Under the pieces are notes generated by a model. The model had not been told where the DNA came from and searched no databases. It was given only the letters and a program-made list of their open reading frames with translations. From contig JAUXGL010000004.1 in the NCBI GenBank assembly GCA_030622135.1, positions 1-61,880 on the forward strand: a stretch of DNA of 61,880 bases, read 5' to 3'. The stretch is from Deltaproteobacteria bacterium (lineage in GTDB: Bacteria; Myxococcota; B64-G9). Shown here in pieces: positions 1 to 8,348 of this stretch (the stretch's first letter is position 1; each line of letters starts with the position of its first letter). The position numbers and the translations under genes were made by a program.

Positions 1-1435
1 CGTCGCAGTCGGCGTCGGTCCGGCAGTACCATTCGTGGTAGCAGCTGCCGTTTTCGCAGTAGTCGCTGGTGTTGGGATCGCCGTCGTCGCAGACCGTCCC
101 GCAGCCGCCGCAGTTGTTCGAGTCGGATGCGGTGTTCGTGCAGGTGCCGGAGCAGCAGGCCTGGCCGACCGCGCAATCGGAGTCGTTTTGGCACTGCGGC
201 GGGCAGCCCTCGTCGATTTGGCCGTCGCAGTCGTTGTCCCGCCCGTCGCAGACCTCGGGTTCGCAGCCGTCGTCGAGCCGGCACAGGCCGTTTTGACAGA
301 CCTGCCCCGCCGGGCAATCGGTATCGGTGTTGCAGGGCAGCAGCTTGACGCAGGTTTCGTTCAGGCAGGCCTCGCCCTGGACGCAGTCCGCGTCAGAGGC
401 GCATTCTCTACAGACGCCCTCGTCGATCAGGCCGTCGCAGTCGTTGTCCCGCCCGTCGCAGATTTCCGGGTTGCAGGACTCGCACTCGCCCACGTGATCG
501 AGCCCGACGCCGGTGCACTGCCGCTCGCAGTCGTTATGATAGGTGACCCGATCAGTGCCGCAGACCGGATCGTAGGGCTCGCCCGGGCAGTCGCAGGCGG
601 CCGCGCACACGCCGTTTTCGCATTGCATGCCCGCGGGGCAATCCGCGTTGTTCGTGCAGAGGTTCTGTCCGCAAGTCCCCTGGTGGGCGAGCGCCACGCC
701 GGTGCAGTCGAGCTCGCACGCGTTGGCGTAGGTGTTTCTATCCACGCCGCAGACGGGCTGATATGATTCGTTTTTGCATTGTGGACAGGGATCTTCCTTT
801 TGGCAGACGCCGTTTTTACAGGCGTAGCCCTGCGGACAGTCGTTGTCCGCCGCACAACCCGTGTTGCATATGCATTCCGACGGACAGCCCTGGTTGTTGC
901 GTTGGAACCCGGTGGCGCAGTAGCCCCCGCAGGGCATGGGCTCACACGGGGCCTTGTCGCAACCCAAGCTGCAGTCCACCTGTACCAGGTAGTCGCCCAT
1001 GGCGCCGGCCACGTTCTTGACCAGGATCAGGTAGTCTCCCGTCTGGTTCAAAGACACGTCCCACAGGACGGCCTGCACGCCTCTCTTGGGAAGGTTGTAG
1101 GTGATGGGCGCGCCAAAGAGGCCGTTGTACATGCGGGGCCCGTACAGGGCGACGGCCGGTGCCGCGTCGACGTCATTGGCCCGGACGGCCATGCCGATCG
1201 TGGCGTCGCCGGCGGTGGCGAAGATGTGGCCCGAGAATGGACGATCCTTGGAGAAGCTAGCAGCCCGGTCGGTTCCGAACGGCAGGGTTTTGGGATCCAG
1301 CGTCACTTGTTGTTCCAACCCGGCCGTGTTTATCAAAAGCGGGGGTGCCCAGTTCAGTTGATACTCGCCGCAGGAGGCCAGCCAAAGACCGAGTAAAAGT
1401 AGTACGGAAATTCGAATAAATATTCTTCGGCTCAT
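1..1435 (-). CDS. Cys-rich lipoprotein with Kazal-like and MopE-like motifs (3' end beyond window)
   Basis: An open frame runs without a stop from an ATG at 1435 to the left edge, 478 codons, so the C-terminus is missing. A GGAGGA ribosome site lies at 1441-1446. The N-terminus is a lipoprotein signal with lipobox LASC followed by Gly, which predicts a lipid-anchored envelope protein. About 120 residues of non-Cys-rich sequence come first and look like a beta-sandwich (inference). The rest is packed with cysteines. Two Kazal-like segments contain PVCGVDRNTY and PVCGTDRVTY, the core of Kazal protease-inhibitor domains. Two copies of CDGRDNDCDG match the putative metal-binding repeat of MopE-like proteins. 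Such modular disulfide-rich lipoproteins are common in Myxococcota-like genomes. Protease inhibition or metal binding is possible but unproven. Confidence 0.85.
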   Translation of the reverse strand, partial: MSRRIFIRISVLLLLGLWLASCGEYQLNWAPPLLINTAGLEQQVTLDPKTLPFGTDRAASFSKDRPFSGHIFATAGDATIGMAVRANDVDAAPAVALYGPRMYNGLFGAPITYNLPKRGVQAVLWDVSLNQTGDYLILVKNVAGAMGDYLVQVDCSLGCDKAPCEPMPCGGYCATGFQRNNQGCPSECICNTGCAADNDCPQGYACKNGVCQKEDPCPQCKNESYQPVCGVDRNTYANACELDCTGVALAHQGTCGQNLCTNNADCPAGMQCENGVCAAACDCPGEPYDPVCGTDRVTYHNDCERQCTGVGLDHVGECESCNPEICDGRDNDCDGLIDEGVCRECASDADCVQGEACLNETCVKLLPCNTDTDCPAGQVCQNGLCRLDDGCEPEVCDGRDNDCDGQIDEGCPPQCQNDSDCAVGQACCSGTCTNTASDSNNCGGCGTVCDDGDPNTSDYCENGSCYHEWYCRTDADCD

Positions 1436-1744
1436 TCCACTCCTCCAAGGGGAGTATTTGCACGAATGATACCAGCATCTGCGATCATGTCCAACTACAA
1501 GAAACCCCAGCGTTATTGTCCAAAATAGCGGGAAACAACGGGGGACGGAGGCAGGTTGCGCCGACAAGGGATCTTGTCACCTGGGCTCCCTGTATTCCAA
1601 CCCATTTGATTCCTTGGGTTTCTTTTTATGAAGGGGGGCGGGTGGATGACAATCTTTTTTGACAGTTGGCTTTACCGATAACCCTTCAGAAAGAGTTGTC
1701 GCGGATCGGCACGGACGGGACGGACACCGGCTCAGCTTTCCAGC
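1436..1744. other. Intergenic gap
   Basis: These 309 bases separate the start of the Cys-rich lipoprotein gene from the end of the caspase-like gene, both on the minus strand. The lipoprotein ribosome site is at 1441-1446. GGGGGACGGAGG at 1540-1551 resembles the core of the repeat at 24071 and 33271. No convincing gene or terminator is visible. Confidence 0.4.
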
Positions 1745-3289
1745 TCACAGCGCCAGTGAGAAGCCCAGGAGGGCGGAGGGGAATAAGGCGGGCTGGATGT
1801 GGTCGTCGAGCTTGAGCATTCCCAGCAGGGCCTCCGCTTCGACCGTGATCGAGAAGGATCGCGTCAACCGAAGGAGCAGGCCGAGCCTGGGGCCGAAGGC
1901 CATCGACAACGTGGCGCCGGAGACTTCTCCATCCACGCTTTGCCAGACGAATCCCGGGCCGGCCTCGATGCCGATCCAGGCGCCGAACCATTCCCGGGCA
2001 AACCCGAGGGAATACCCCGCCCGCAGCTGGATCATTTGCTCGTAGAAGGAGTCATCGGTACCGGCCCCGAACATTCCCTGGACGGCGAAGCTCCAGCCGA
2101 CGGGCCGGCCTCGCTCCAGGGCTATCCGCAGCGTGCCGCCGGTCCCGAGCCGGTCGGCCACGCCCTGGGCGAGGCCTCCCGAGAGGGCCAGGCGCCAGAC
2201 GGCAGGCTCCCATTCGTGCCGTACGCTCACGCCCGGCGTGCCCTTGGCCAGGGCCACCTCCGCGCGCCCGATGGCCTTCAGATCCGCCCAGTCGATCCGG
2301 CGAACTCGGTCCCGGGGTAGGTCGATCCGGGCTGCAAAGACCTTTCCCCGGTGCACCACCCGGACGGCGTAGCCGCCGGGAGGCAGCGCCAGGGCGCGGG
2401 CGGAGGCCGCGGTGAGCTCGGCCACCACCTGGTCGCGCGCCAGCTGAATGATCAGGGCCCGATCGAAATCGTCTGGAAGCAGGATGCCCGACGCTACCTG
2501 GTCGAGGAACGAAAGGACCAACTCGCCCTGGCCGGTAAGGCGCATGTCGTAGGTGGGGTGATGGGGGCCCTCGAGGGTCGCCGTGCTGCTGGAGACCGTG
2601 CGGTCGTACGCGTACCGGTAGGCCTCGTTCAAGGTGACCCGCCGATCCGCCGAGATGTCCGCCGCGCCCCGCAGCCCGGAGACCAGATGATGGGTGAAAA
2701 AGCTGCCCCGCACCTCCCGAGACTCCAGGGCGACCTCGTCCGCCGCGCTGGCAGCCAGGATCACCTCCCCGCTGGCATTGAGATCGTCGGTCAGGCGGAT
2801 GGTGAAAGGCGGCGCCGGTTTTCCTCCCTTGGCCAGCGTGGCCGCGCCGCTCTTGCAGGCGTCGATGATCACCACGCGCACGTCCGCGCCGGTGCCGGCG
2901 AGCAGTTCCCTGAGCCGACTGAAGCTCAGCTTCTCCCGGCCAAGTTCCAGGGCTTCGCCGTCGCTGTGTCCCGAGTAGTAGAAAAGGAGCAACGCCCGCA
3001 CGTCGGGCGCCCGGTGGGCCGCCGCCACGTGTCCGGCCGCATCCGAGATGGCTCGCTCCACTTCAAAAAGCGAACGGCCCTGTAACAGCAGTACGTCGCC
3101 GCCGGACACCTTGCCGATCTCCCGGAGCACCCGGGCGAACTTGCCGGCGTCGCTCTCGGCATAGCGCAGGAGCGGACGACCCCCATGTCCGGTGTTGTGA
3201 CCCACCACCACGGCGATCCGCCGGGTTTCGGCCTGTGCCTGCGAAGCGACCGCGAGCACGCAGGCGCAGACGATCAGCCAACGCATCAT
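1745..3289 (-). CDS. Caspase-like (C14 family) protein with C-terminal barrel-like domain
   Basis: 514 residues from the ATG at 3289, which overlaps the anti-sigma stop as ATGA and has an AAGGA ribosome site. Residues 1-20 are a Sec signal peptide. Residues 22-240 form a caspase/metacaspase-like p20 fold: the catalytic His is in YYSGHSDG (about H108) and the catalytic Cys in IIDACKSG (about C145). A linker follows. The last 150 residues are rich in alternating Gly, aromatic and hydrophobic strands and end in FSLAL, as in small outer-membrane beta-barrels. Secretion places the peptidase in the periplasm or envelope, unlike cytosolic metacaspases. It is the third gene of a sigma/anti-sigma/caspase operon and so is probably controlled by that ECF sigma factor. 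The barrel assignment is inference. Confidence 0.85.
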   Translation of the reverse strand: MMRWLIVCACVLAVASQAQAETRRIAVVVGHNTGHGGRPLLRYAESDAGKFARVLREIGKVSGGDVLLLQGRSLFEVERAISDAAGHVAAAHRAPDVRALLLFYYSGHSDGEALELGREKLSFSRLRELLAGTGADVRVVIIDACKSGAATLAKGGKPAPPFTIRLTDDLNASGEVILAASAADEVALESREVRGSFFTHHLVSGLRGAADISADRRVTLNEAYRYAYDRTVSSSTATLEGPHHPTYDMRLTGQGELVLSFLDQVASGILLPDDFDRALIIQLARDQVVAELTAASARALALPPGGYAVRVVHRGKVFAARIDLPRDRVRRIDWADLKAIGRAEVALAKGTPGVSVRHEWEPAVWRLALSGGLAQGVADRLGTGGTLRIALERGRPVGWSFAVQGMFGAGTDDSFYEQMIQLRAGYSLGFAREWFGAWIGIEAGPGFVWQSVDGEVSGATLSMAFGPRLGLLLRLTRSFSITVEAEALLGMLKLDDHIQPALFPSALLGFSLAL

Positions 3290-4044
3290 GGCAATTCCTT
3301 CTCGAAATCGAAGACGACCACGTGCCGGGCGCCGGTTATTTCCTCGGCGGTCGGCGGCTTGTCGCCGACCCGGCGCAACGATTCCATAACCTCCTCGACC
3401 AAGAGAGGGGAGTTGGAAAACACGGAGATGATCCGTTCTGTTCCCGGTGCCTCGTCCAGCTCGATACTGCCGGGCAGCTCGGCGCGGCCGGGCCGGAGCT
3501 CTCCGCTGCCGGCCGCTTTGGGTGGGTGGTACAGGCTCAGCGCGCCGGTCGCGCTTTGGGAAACGATTAGCAGGTACCGGGATCCCGCCGGCTCGATCAC
3601 GAAACGGATCCGGTCCCCGGGCCTGAGCCGGTCCCCCGGCCTGACTGTGAACACGGATTCTCCCCGCTTGGCGTAGATGCGCAGGGCGGGATCCCCCTTG
3701 ACTCGCACGGCGCCGCGACCGTTGCCGGTGTCCACGGATGTAAGGATCACCACGAGGAGCGCCACCGCTACCGTGGCCCCCGCGAGCGGCAGGGCCACCC
3801 ACAATCTCCAGGCCGTCCCGCGCGAACCGCCCCGCGCCTGGGCCCTTTTGACGACATCAAAGGCGGTCCGGGGCAGCACACTCTCCTGGAAGACCTGGTA
3901 GTCGTCCTCGATCGCCCGGAAGGCCGCCTGGCAGCCAGGGCAGGCGCTCAAGTGCGACTCGACCTCGGCCCGGGCATCGAGCGGCAAGATGCCCAGCTTG
4001 TAGCCGTCGAGAACGTCCGCCGAGAGATGACCTCGATCGTTCAT
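3286..4044 (-). CDS. Anti-sigma factor, zf-HC2 type with exported C-terminal domain
   Basis: 252 residues. The N-terminal 45 residues carry the anti-sigma zinc-finger pattern HLSACPGCQ (HxxxCxxC). A single membrane helix (VALPLAGATVAVALLVVIL) follows, then about 150 periplasmic residues resembling the DUF4384 type found beside ECF sigma factors, containing RPGDRLRPGDRIRF and a YLLIVSQS strand. The zinc finger should hold the upstream ECF sigma factor inactive at the inner face of the membrane. The start at 4044 is chosen for its GGGAG ribosome site. An ATG at 4101 overlapping the sigma stop would add 19 residues but has no good ribosome site. The stop overlaps the caspase-like gene start, so the two are translationally coupled. 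Confidence 0.85.
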   Translation of the reverse strand: MNDRGHLSADVLDGYKLGILPLDARAEVESHLSACPGCQAAFRAIEDDYQVFQESVLPRTAFDVVKRAQARGGSRGTAWRLWVALPLAGATVAVALLVVILTSVDTGNGRGAVRVKGDPALRIYAKRGESVFTVRPGDRLRPGDRIRFVIEPAGSRYLLIVSQSATGALSLYHPPKAAGSGELRPGRAELPGSIELDEAPGTERIISVFSNSPLLVEEVMESLRRVGDKPPTAEEITGARHVVVFDFEKELP

Positions 4045-4097
4045 TGTTCGACTCCCGTGAAAAACTCCAACCGACACACTTTTTAACCACAACGGGC

Positions 4098-4622
4098 TCA
4101 TCCAGATGAAATCTTTTTACCGGGCCGGACACGCCCCCTTCCGGCGAGGATCTTCCTGGCCCGGGCGCGAAAGTCGTTCAGCCGGTTTATCACCGTACGG
4201 GTGGAGATGCCCAGCACCTCGGCGACCCCGCTCTGGTCCATGTCGTCGAGGTAGTACAGCACGGCCGGCGCGCGCAGCTTTTTGGGCACCTGGGTCAGCA
4301 GCCGCCTGACCACGTCCCGGTCGAGCAGGCCCCGCTCGGCGTCTGGCTGTGCCGGCTCGGGCCAGTTGTCCAGGGAGCCGATTCTTTTCTCGCGGTCGCG
4401 CACCACGTTCAGGCAATAATTGGTCGAGATCCGGTACAGCCACTTGAGCGCCCCGAGGTCGTCCGAGGGAACCTTCTTCAGGTGGCGGCAGGCCCGCACG
4501 AAGACCTCCTGCACCGCGTCCTCGGCCTCCCGCGCGTCTCGAAGCACGCGCCTGCACCTCGAGTATATGGCCGGCCCGAACCGCCGGTACAGATGCTCAA
4601 TCCGCTGCTCTCGAAGAACCAT
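4098..4622 (-). CDS. RNA polymerase ECF sigma factor
   Basis: 174 residues, normal for the family. Region 2 reads RFGPAIYSRCRRVL...AEDAVQEVFVRACRHL, the DAVQEVF stretch being the hallmark of ECF sigma-2. Region 4 is a helix-turn-helix around GVAEVLGISTRTVINRL. The C-terminal tail is basic. It heads the operon with the anti-sigma and caspase-like genes and should direct RNA polymerase to their promoter and a small regulon. The ATG at 4622 has no strong ribosome site, but no better start exists. Confidence 0.93.
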   Translation of the reverse strand: MVLREQRIEHLYRRFGPAIYSRCRRVLRDAREAEDAVQEVFVRACRHLKKVPSDDLGALKWLYRISTNYCLNVVRDREKRIGSLDNWPEPAQPDAERGLLDRDVVRRLLTQVPKKLRAPAVLYYLDDMDQSGVAEVLGISTRTVINRLNDFRARARKILAGRGRVRPGKKISSG

Positions 4623-4852
4623 GATCGCGCAGATTGTCTACCATACGCGGCCGCAGTTCAAGCCGTGCTTCGGGCAAGATTCGAACCCTTGGTAGTCACG
4701 CTGTCCCTCGATTTCCTATGGTTGCTGCAATCGCATTTATCCGGGTACAACCCCCCGCACGCTCCATGGGTGAAAACTATTCAAGGCTTTTGCCTGTCGC
4801 TTACCTGCCCGGGATATAGTAGGGTGGACCTATTGGGATCGGAGAAACCGAT

Positions 4853-5407
4853 ATGTCAAAGGCGTATTTCCGGCCTCTCGGGTTATATGAGCCGAAGCGA
4901 AAAAAACTGAACAAGCGCGATTTTTGGTCTTTTATTGTAGCTTTTTTCTTGTCCGTTTTGTGTCTGAGTTGCGGTGGAATACGCAGTGACCCGCTCAGCG
5001 ATGAAGAAATCAGCCAACTTACCTATCCCGAGCGCATTGAGATTTGGTGTACCCATTTTGTGGCCTGTCTGCCTCCCGACACTTCCTCGATAAGCAAATG
5101 CATAATGCTTTTTGGCGGTATGCGAATATCGGATGCGTGTATACAGGCGTCTCGGAAGATCAACTGTAAAGAGAGTGACCAAATCAGGTCCGACTACCGA
5201 AGTGCCTGTTGGGAATCATGTACCGGCGATTGGTACCAATGCGATGGAGACGTTCGGTATGATTGCTTTCAACAAGATCTGATGGTCTTCGATTGTGAAG
5301 CCAAGTGCTACTATAGCTATTCGGCCGCCTATTCCGGACACTGCGGTCGAGTCAGTCCCGACGGCGAAAACATTGTGGATCATGATATCTGCTGGTGCAA
5401 TCTGTAG
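4853..5407 (+). CDS. Small Cys-rich lipoprotein, unknown function
   Basis: 184 residues. A charged N-region (KRKKLNKRD) precedes a hydrophobic stretch and the lipobox LCLSC followed by GG, predicting a lipidated envelope protein. The mature part has about 15 cysteines, including CWESCTGDWYQCDGD and CYY near the end, so it is probably held by disulfides. No family is recognised. The ribosome site is GGAGA before ATG 4853, and TATAGT at 4815-4820 could be a -10 element, though no good -35 is visible. Base composition is visibly more AT-rich than the neighbours, hinting at separate origin. It faces the rhomboid gene tail to tail with a 20-base gap. Confidence 0.75.
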   Translation: MSKAYFRPLGLYEPKRKKLNKRDFWSFIVAFFLSVLCLSCGGIRSDPLSDEEISQLTYPERIEIWCTHFVACLPPDTSSISKCIMLFGGMRISDACIQASRKINCKESDQIRSDYRSACWESCTGDWYQCDGDVRYDCFQQDLMVFDCEAKCYYSYSAAYSGHCGRVSPDGENIVDHDICWCNL

Positions 5408-5427
5408 TAATTTCCCGACACCATGGA

Positions 5428-7128
5428 TCACTTCAACGACCGGATCAGCCGTTCATAGTCGGTGCGTAATCGCTTGGGAGTGTTGGGCATCTTCAATGCG
5501 ATGATGAAAACGATCTGTTCCGGCAGGATTTGCACCCACTGGTAGATCGCCCCGCCGGTCTTGGCGGTCAACTGGACGGCGAATGTCGGATGGTCCATGC
5601 CGCTCATCTCTCGGATGTCTCCCCGGGGCTTAAGCTCGGGCGGCAGGTTGTTCCACGAAGACTGCATGATCGTCTCAGCGAATTGGCGCGGGACGGCCAG
5701 TTCATCCGCCGGGACCTTTCCCACTACTATTTCGACCATGATCGGATCGACCCCCACCCGTCCAAACAGGTGGTTCTCGAAGCCGGAAGGCATGGCTTTG
5801 ACCTGTTGCTGATCGGCGATGACGGCCGGCAACTCGATTGACCGGCCCGATTGTCCGAGCTGCCTGCTCACCCAGGATGGATCCGAGCCTGTCCAGGGAG
5901 TGCCCTGGGCGAGAGCGACAATCGGGCATACCAGCAGCAAGCACCCGCTCAACCCGGCCACGGGCGAAAGCCACGACCGATGGTGTTCGAGCCTGAGCTG
6001 TGGAACGGGTGCCGAGCCTCCTTCCTCTCTCTTGAATGGACGCGGGAGCAAGACGCCGCTGGCGATGAGCAGCAGGCCGGCCAGCCCGCCTCCCAGATGG
6101 GCAAACAAGTCCACCTGGGGATGGAACGAGACCAGCACGTTGATCACCAGGGTGATCAAGGCATGGCGCTTGAGGCCCACCACCAGCATTTCGGGGAGCA
6201 AGTCGCGCGCCCGAAAGGCCAGGAGTGCGCTGGCGGCCAACAAGCCCCACAAGGCGCTCGAGGCTCCCACACTGACGAAAGCCCCGGAAAACAGGGAGCT
6301 GGCCAGGTTACCCAGCAGCCCGGCGCCGGCAAACAGGATGATGAAACGCCTGAATCCCAACAATCGCTCCAGAAACAGTCCCAGGGTCAACAGGACCAGC
6401 ATGTTACCCAGGAAATGGTCGACACTGCCGTGGAGAAACAACGCGCTGATCAGACGATAGGGTTCGGCGCCAAGCGATTCGGCCGGGACATTGCCGCCCA
6501 TCTGAACCAGTGTGGGGACGAACCCCGGAGCGCCCCAAACGAACTGAAGCACGAACAATAAAGCCGCGAGGGCAAACAACGACCACACCGCCCAGGCTGG
6601 TCTCTTCTTCATCCGGACATAGAATTCTCTCATCTCCTGCAGGTGATCCCTGGACTCCGGGACGGTTTGGGCCAGCCGCTGAAGGACCGAGTCGTCGACG
6701 GGCTCGAAGGTGGCCTTTCGAAACGACTTGAGCTGCCGGTACAGACGCCCGCTGGACACGATCGCCTGGCCGCCCCACAGCTTGCGGCGGTCGTCGAGAT
6801 GGAAGACGTTGACCACCCGCTGTATTTGCAAGAAGGGGCGGAGCTTCTGCAACCGCTTGCGGATGCGCTTGTCTCCACCCAAAACGACCAGACCGAGATT
6901 GCCGAAGGGCAGGCCCCGGATCCAGTTGCGCATGTCGACGAGCTGCTCCTCGAAGCGCGTCTCGTCGTACTTGACCACCAGGGCCAATTGGTTCCACGAG
7001 AACGCCACGACCGCCCGATCTTCCTCCAGGGCCAGCAACCTGATCTTCGACTTGCCGCCGAGCTCCAGTTGATTCAGGAACAGGGCGAAATCAAGATCGT
7101 CTTCGGTTGGACTCGGACGGGATGTCAA
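5428..7128 (-). CDS. Rhomboid-family intramembrane serine protease with N-terminal cytoplasmic domain
   Basis: 566 residues. The first 180 residues are soluble and charged and match no family I can name. A rhomboid core of about six helices follows. Landmarks are HGSVDHFLGN in the second helix, GASSALWG with the catalytic Ser (about residue 285) and FAHLGGG with the catalytic His (about residue 340). After the core comes a linker, another hydrophobic segment near VAGLSGCLLLVCPIVAL and a C-terminal soluble region of about 150 residues. The protein should cut membrane-embedded substrates. The ATG at 7128 overlaps the stop of the upstream 372-residue exported protein (ATGA), so the two are translationally coupled and probably act together. 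Confidence 0.9.
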   Translation of the reverse strand: MTSRPSPTEDDLDFALFLNQLELGGKSKIRLLALEEDRAVVAFSWNQLALVVKYDETRFEEQLVDMRNWIRGLPFGNLGLVVLGGDKRIRKRLQKLRPFLQIQRVVNVFHLDDRRKLWGGQAIVSSGRLYRQLKSFRKATFEPVDDSVLQRLAQTVPESRDHLQEMREFYVRMKKRPAWAVWSLFALAALLFVLQFVWGAPGFVPTLVQMGGNVPAESLGAEPYRLISALFLHGSVDHFLGNMLVLLTLGLFLERLLGFRRFIILFAGAGLLGNLASSLFSGAFVSVGASSALWGLLAASALLAFRARDLLPEMLVVGLKRHALITLVINVLVSFHPQVDLFAHLGGGLAGLLLIASGVLLPRPFKREEGGSAPVPQLRLEHHRSWLSPVAGLSGCLLLVCPIVALAQGTPWTGSDPSWVSRQLGQSGRSIELPAVIADQQQVKAMPSGFENHLFGRVGVDPIMVEIVVGKVPADELAVPRQFAETIMQSSWNNLPPELKPRGDIREMSGMDHPTFAVQLTAKTGGAIYQWVQILPEQIVFIIALKMPNTPKRLRTDYERLIRSLK

Positions 7129-8243
7129 AAGCTGACTCCCAGCAGCAACCCCCCGCCCCCCGGCGCGACGTAAGGCGACAGGCTGATTACGCCCGCCGGG
7201 CTCGCTCGGGAGCCCGACGCCCGCCTGTTTTCCGTAATCCCCAGCTCCTCCCTCAACCTCTGGTTGCGCTTGTCCGCCAGCTCGCGGGCCTCGGGAGCCG
7301 ACACGGGATGAGGGTTGATGAAAAGCTGTCCTATAAAACCGACAATTGAACCTGCTCCCATGATCGCCAGCCCAATATACACCGCTGAATAGTTACGTTC
7401 TTCACATATTCCATATTCACCTTTCTTAGAGCAGGATAGGCCCACTGCCAACCCGTAGGTCATTCCTCCCAACACTGCTCCATAACCAGCGATCATAAGC
7501 CCCCACCTCCATCCGGTTCTTGTCCGGTAGGATGACGCCAGATCCGGCCTGCCGACCTTTTCGTAGAACTCCGCTCCCTCGATGGGCTTCTTGTACTTTC
7601 CCTCGTAAGGCACGGTCCAGGTCGCCACCAGTTGGCCGGTGGCGGCGTTGATCACTCCCCCGTCGGCGAACCAGATCTTGCGCTTCTCGTACTCCTCGAC
7701 GGCATTGTCGCCGGCGTCCTTCTGCCCCTCGATGATCTTGGAGACCGTCTCGGCCGCGCGGGTGCCCACGCCCTTGCCGCTGCTCTCGGAGGATCCCCGG
7801 GGGACCAGGCGGCTGCCCGCCTCGACGGTGAAGGCCGAGAGCGTCTTTCCCTCCCGGTCGTAGAAGGTAACCACCGCCGTGGGCTCTTCCGCCGACGCGC
7901 CCGGAAACACGCGCAGGACGGCCACCCGATCCACGGGCAGCCCGGCCGCCTTGCCGACGATGGACCGGTCGTCAAGGCCGGCCAATGTCCCCAGGGCATC
8001 GTCGCTCATGACCATCCGGACCTTCGAGCAGGCCCGCAGGACCTTCTGAAGCTCGCCGGCCGCGGAGCGCAGGACCGGACGGCTCTCTCCGCCGGCCGCC
8101 ACCAGGATTCTCAAGCTTTCCCCCTCCAAGTAGGTCTCCAGGCTTTCCCGCCCGAAGGCTTTGGACCAATCGACGGCCCGGGCCGGCAGGCCTGCCAGAA
8201 GGCCCAGGATCGCCGCAAGCAATACAGTCGTAATTCTTTTCAT
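7125..8243 (-). CDS. Exported protein of unknown function, paralog of the 10432-11550 gene
   Basis: 372 residues from ATG 8243 with an AGGAGG ribosome site. It has a Sec signal peptide ending PARA. An alpha/beta-looking domain follows, with the phrases LPVDRVAVLRVF and TAVVTFYDREGKT, then a Lys/Glu-rich helix, a stretch ending KYKKPIEGAEFYEKVGR and two hydrophobic segments (GLMIAGYGAVLGGMTYGLAVG and YIGLAIMGAGSIVGFIGQLF) that look like membrane helices. The C-terminus is Gly-rich. The gene at 10432 encodes a clear paralog of identical length with the same order of motifs. Both sit beside a trypsin-like protease gene, divergent here with a 105-base gap. I recognise no family. TATATT at 8265-8270 (minus) could be its -10. 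Confidence 0.85.
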   Translation of the reverse strand: MKRITTVLLAAILGLLAGLPARAVDWSKAFGRESLETYLEGESLRILVAAGGESRPVLRSAAGELQKVLRACSKVRMVMSDDALGTLAGLDDRSIVGKAAGLPVDRVAVLRVFPGASAEEPTAVVTFYDREGKTLSAFTVEAGSRLVPRGSSESSGKGVGTRAAETVSKIIEGQKDAGDNAVEEYEKRKIWFADGGVINAATGQLVATWTVPYEGKYKKPIEGAEFYEKVGRPDLASSYRTRTGWRWGLMIAGYGAVLGGMTYGLAVGLSCSKKGEYGICEERNYSAVYIGLAIMGAGSIVGFIGQLFINPHPVSAPEARELADKRNQRLREELGITENRRASGSRASPAGVISLSPYVAPGGGGLLLGVSF

Positions 8244-8301
8244 GATGCCTCCTTTCCTTTGGCGAATATAACCCCTAAACCGGCCTACGAGTGAAAACAA
8301 T

Positions 8302-8330
8302 TTGATCGGACGGGCGCCGAGTGCTAGTCT
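8302..8330 (+). promoter_or_regulatory. Candidate promoter for first trypsin-like gene
   Basis: TTGATC, a 17-base spacer and TAGTCT, ending 18 bases before the ATG at 8349. The match to consensus is moderate in the -35 and weak in the -10. Confidence 0.3.
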
Positions 8331-8348
8331 CGCAGGCTTGGAGGAGGC

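Noticed and set aside
427..945. 172-codon minus-strand open frame inside the Cys-rich lipoprotein gene
   Set aside because: Its composition (Ala, Thr, Arg-rich) is that of an out-of-frame shadow. The overlapping frame has a signal peptide and ordered Cys motifs.
1655..1690. TTGACA at about 1658 as a plus-strand promoter
   Set aside because: No -10 at a suitable spacing and no plus-strand gene downstream.
4665..4690. TTCGAATC motif on the minus strand like a tRNA T-loop
   Set aside because: No matching acceptor, D or anticodon arms could be drawn around it, and no CCA end is present.
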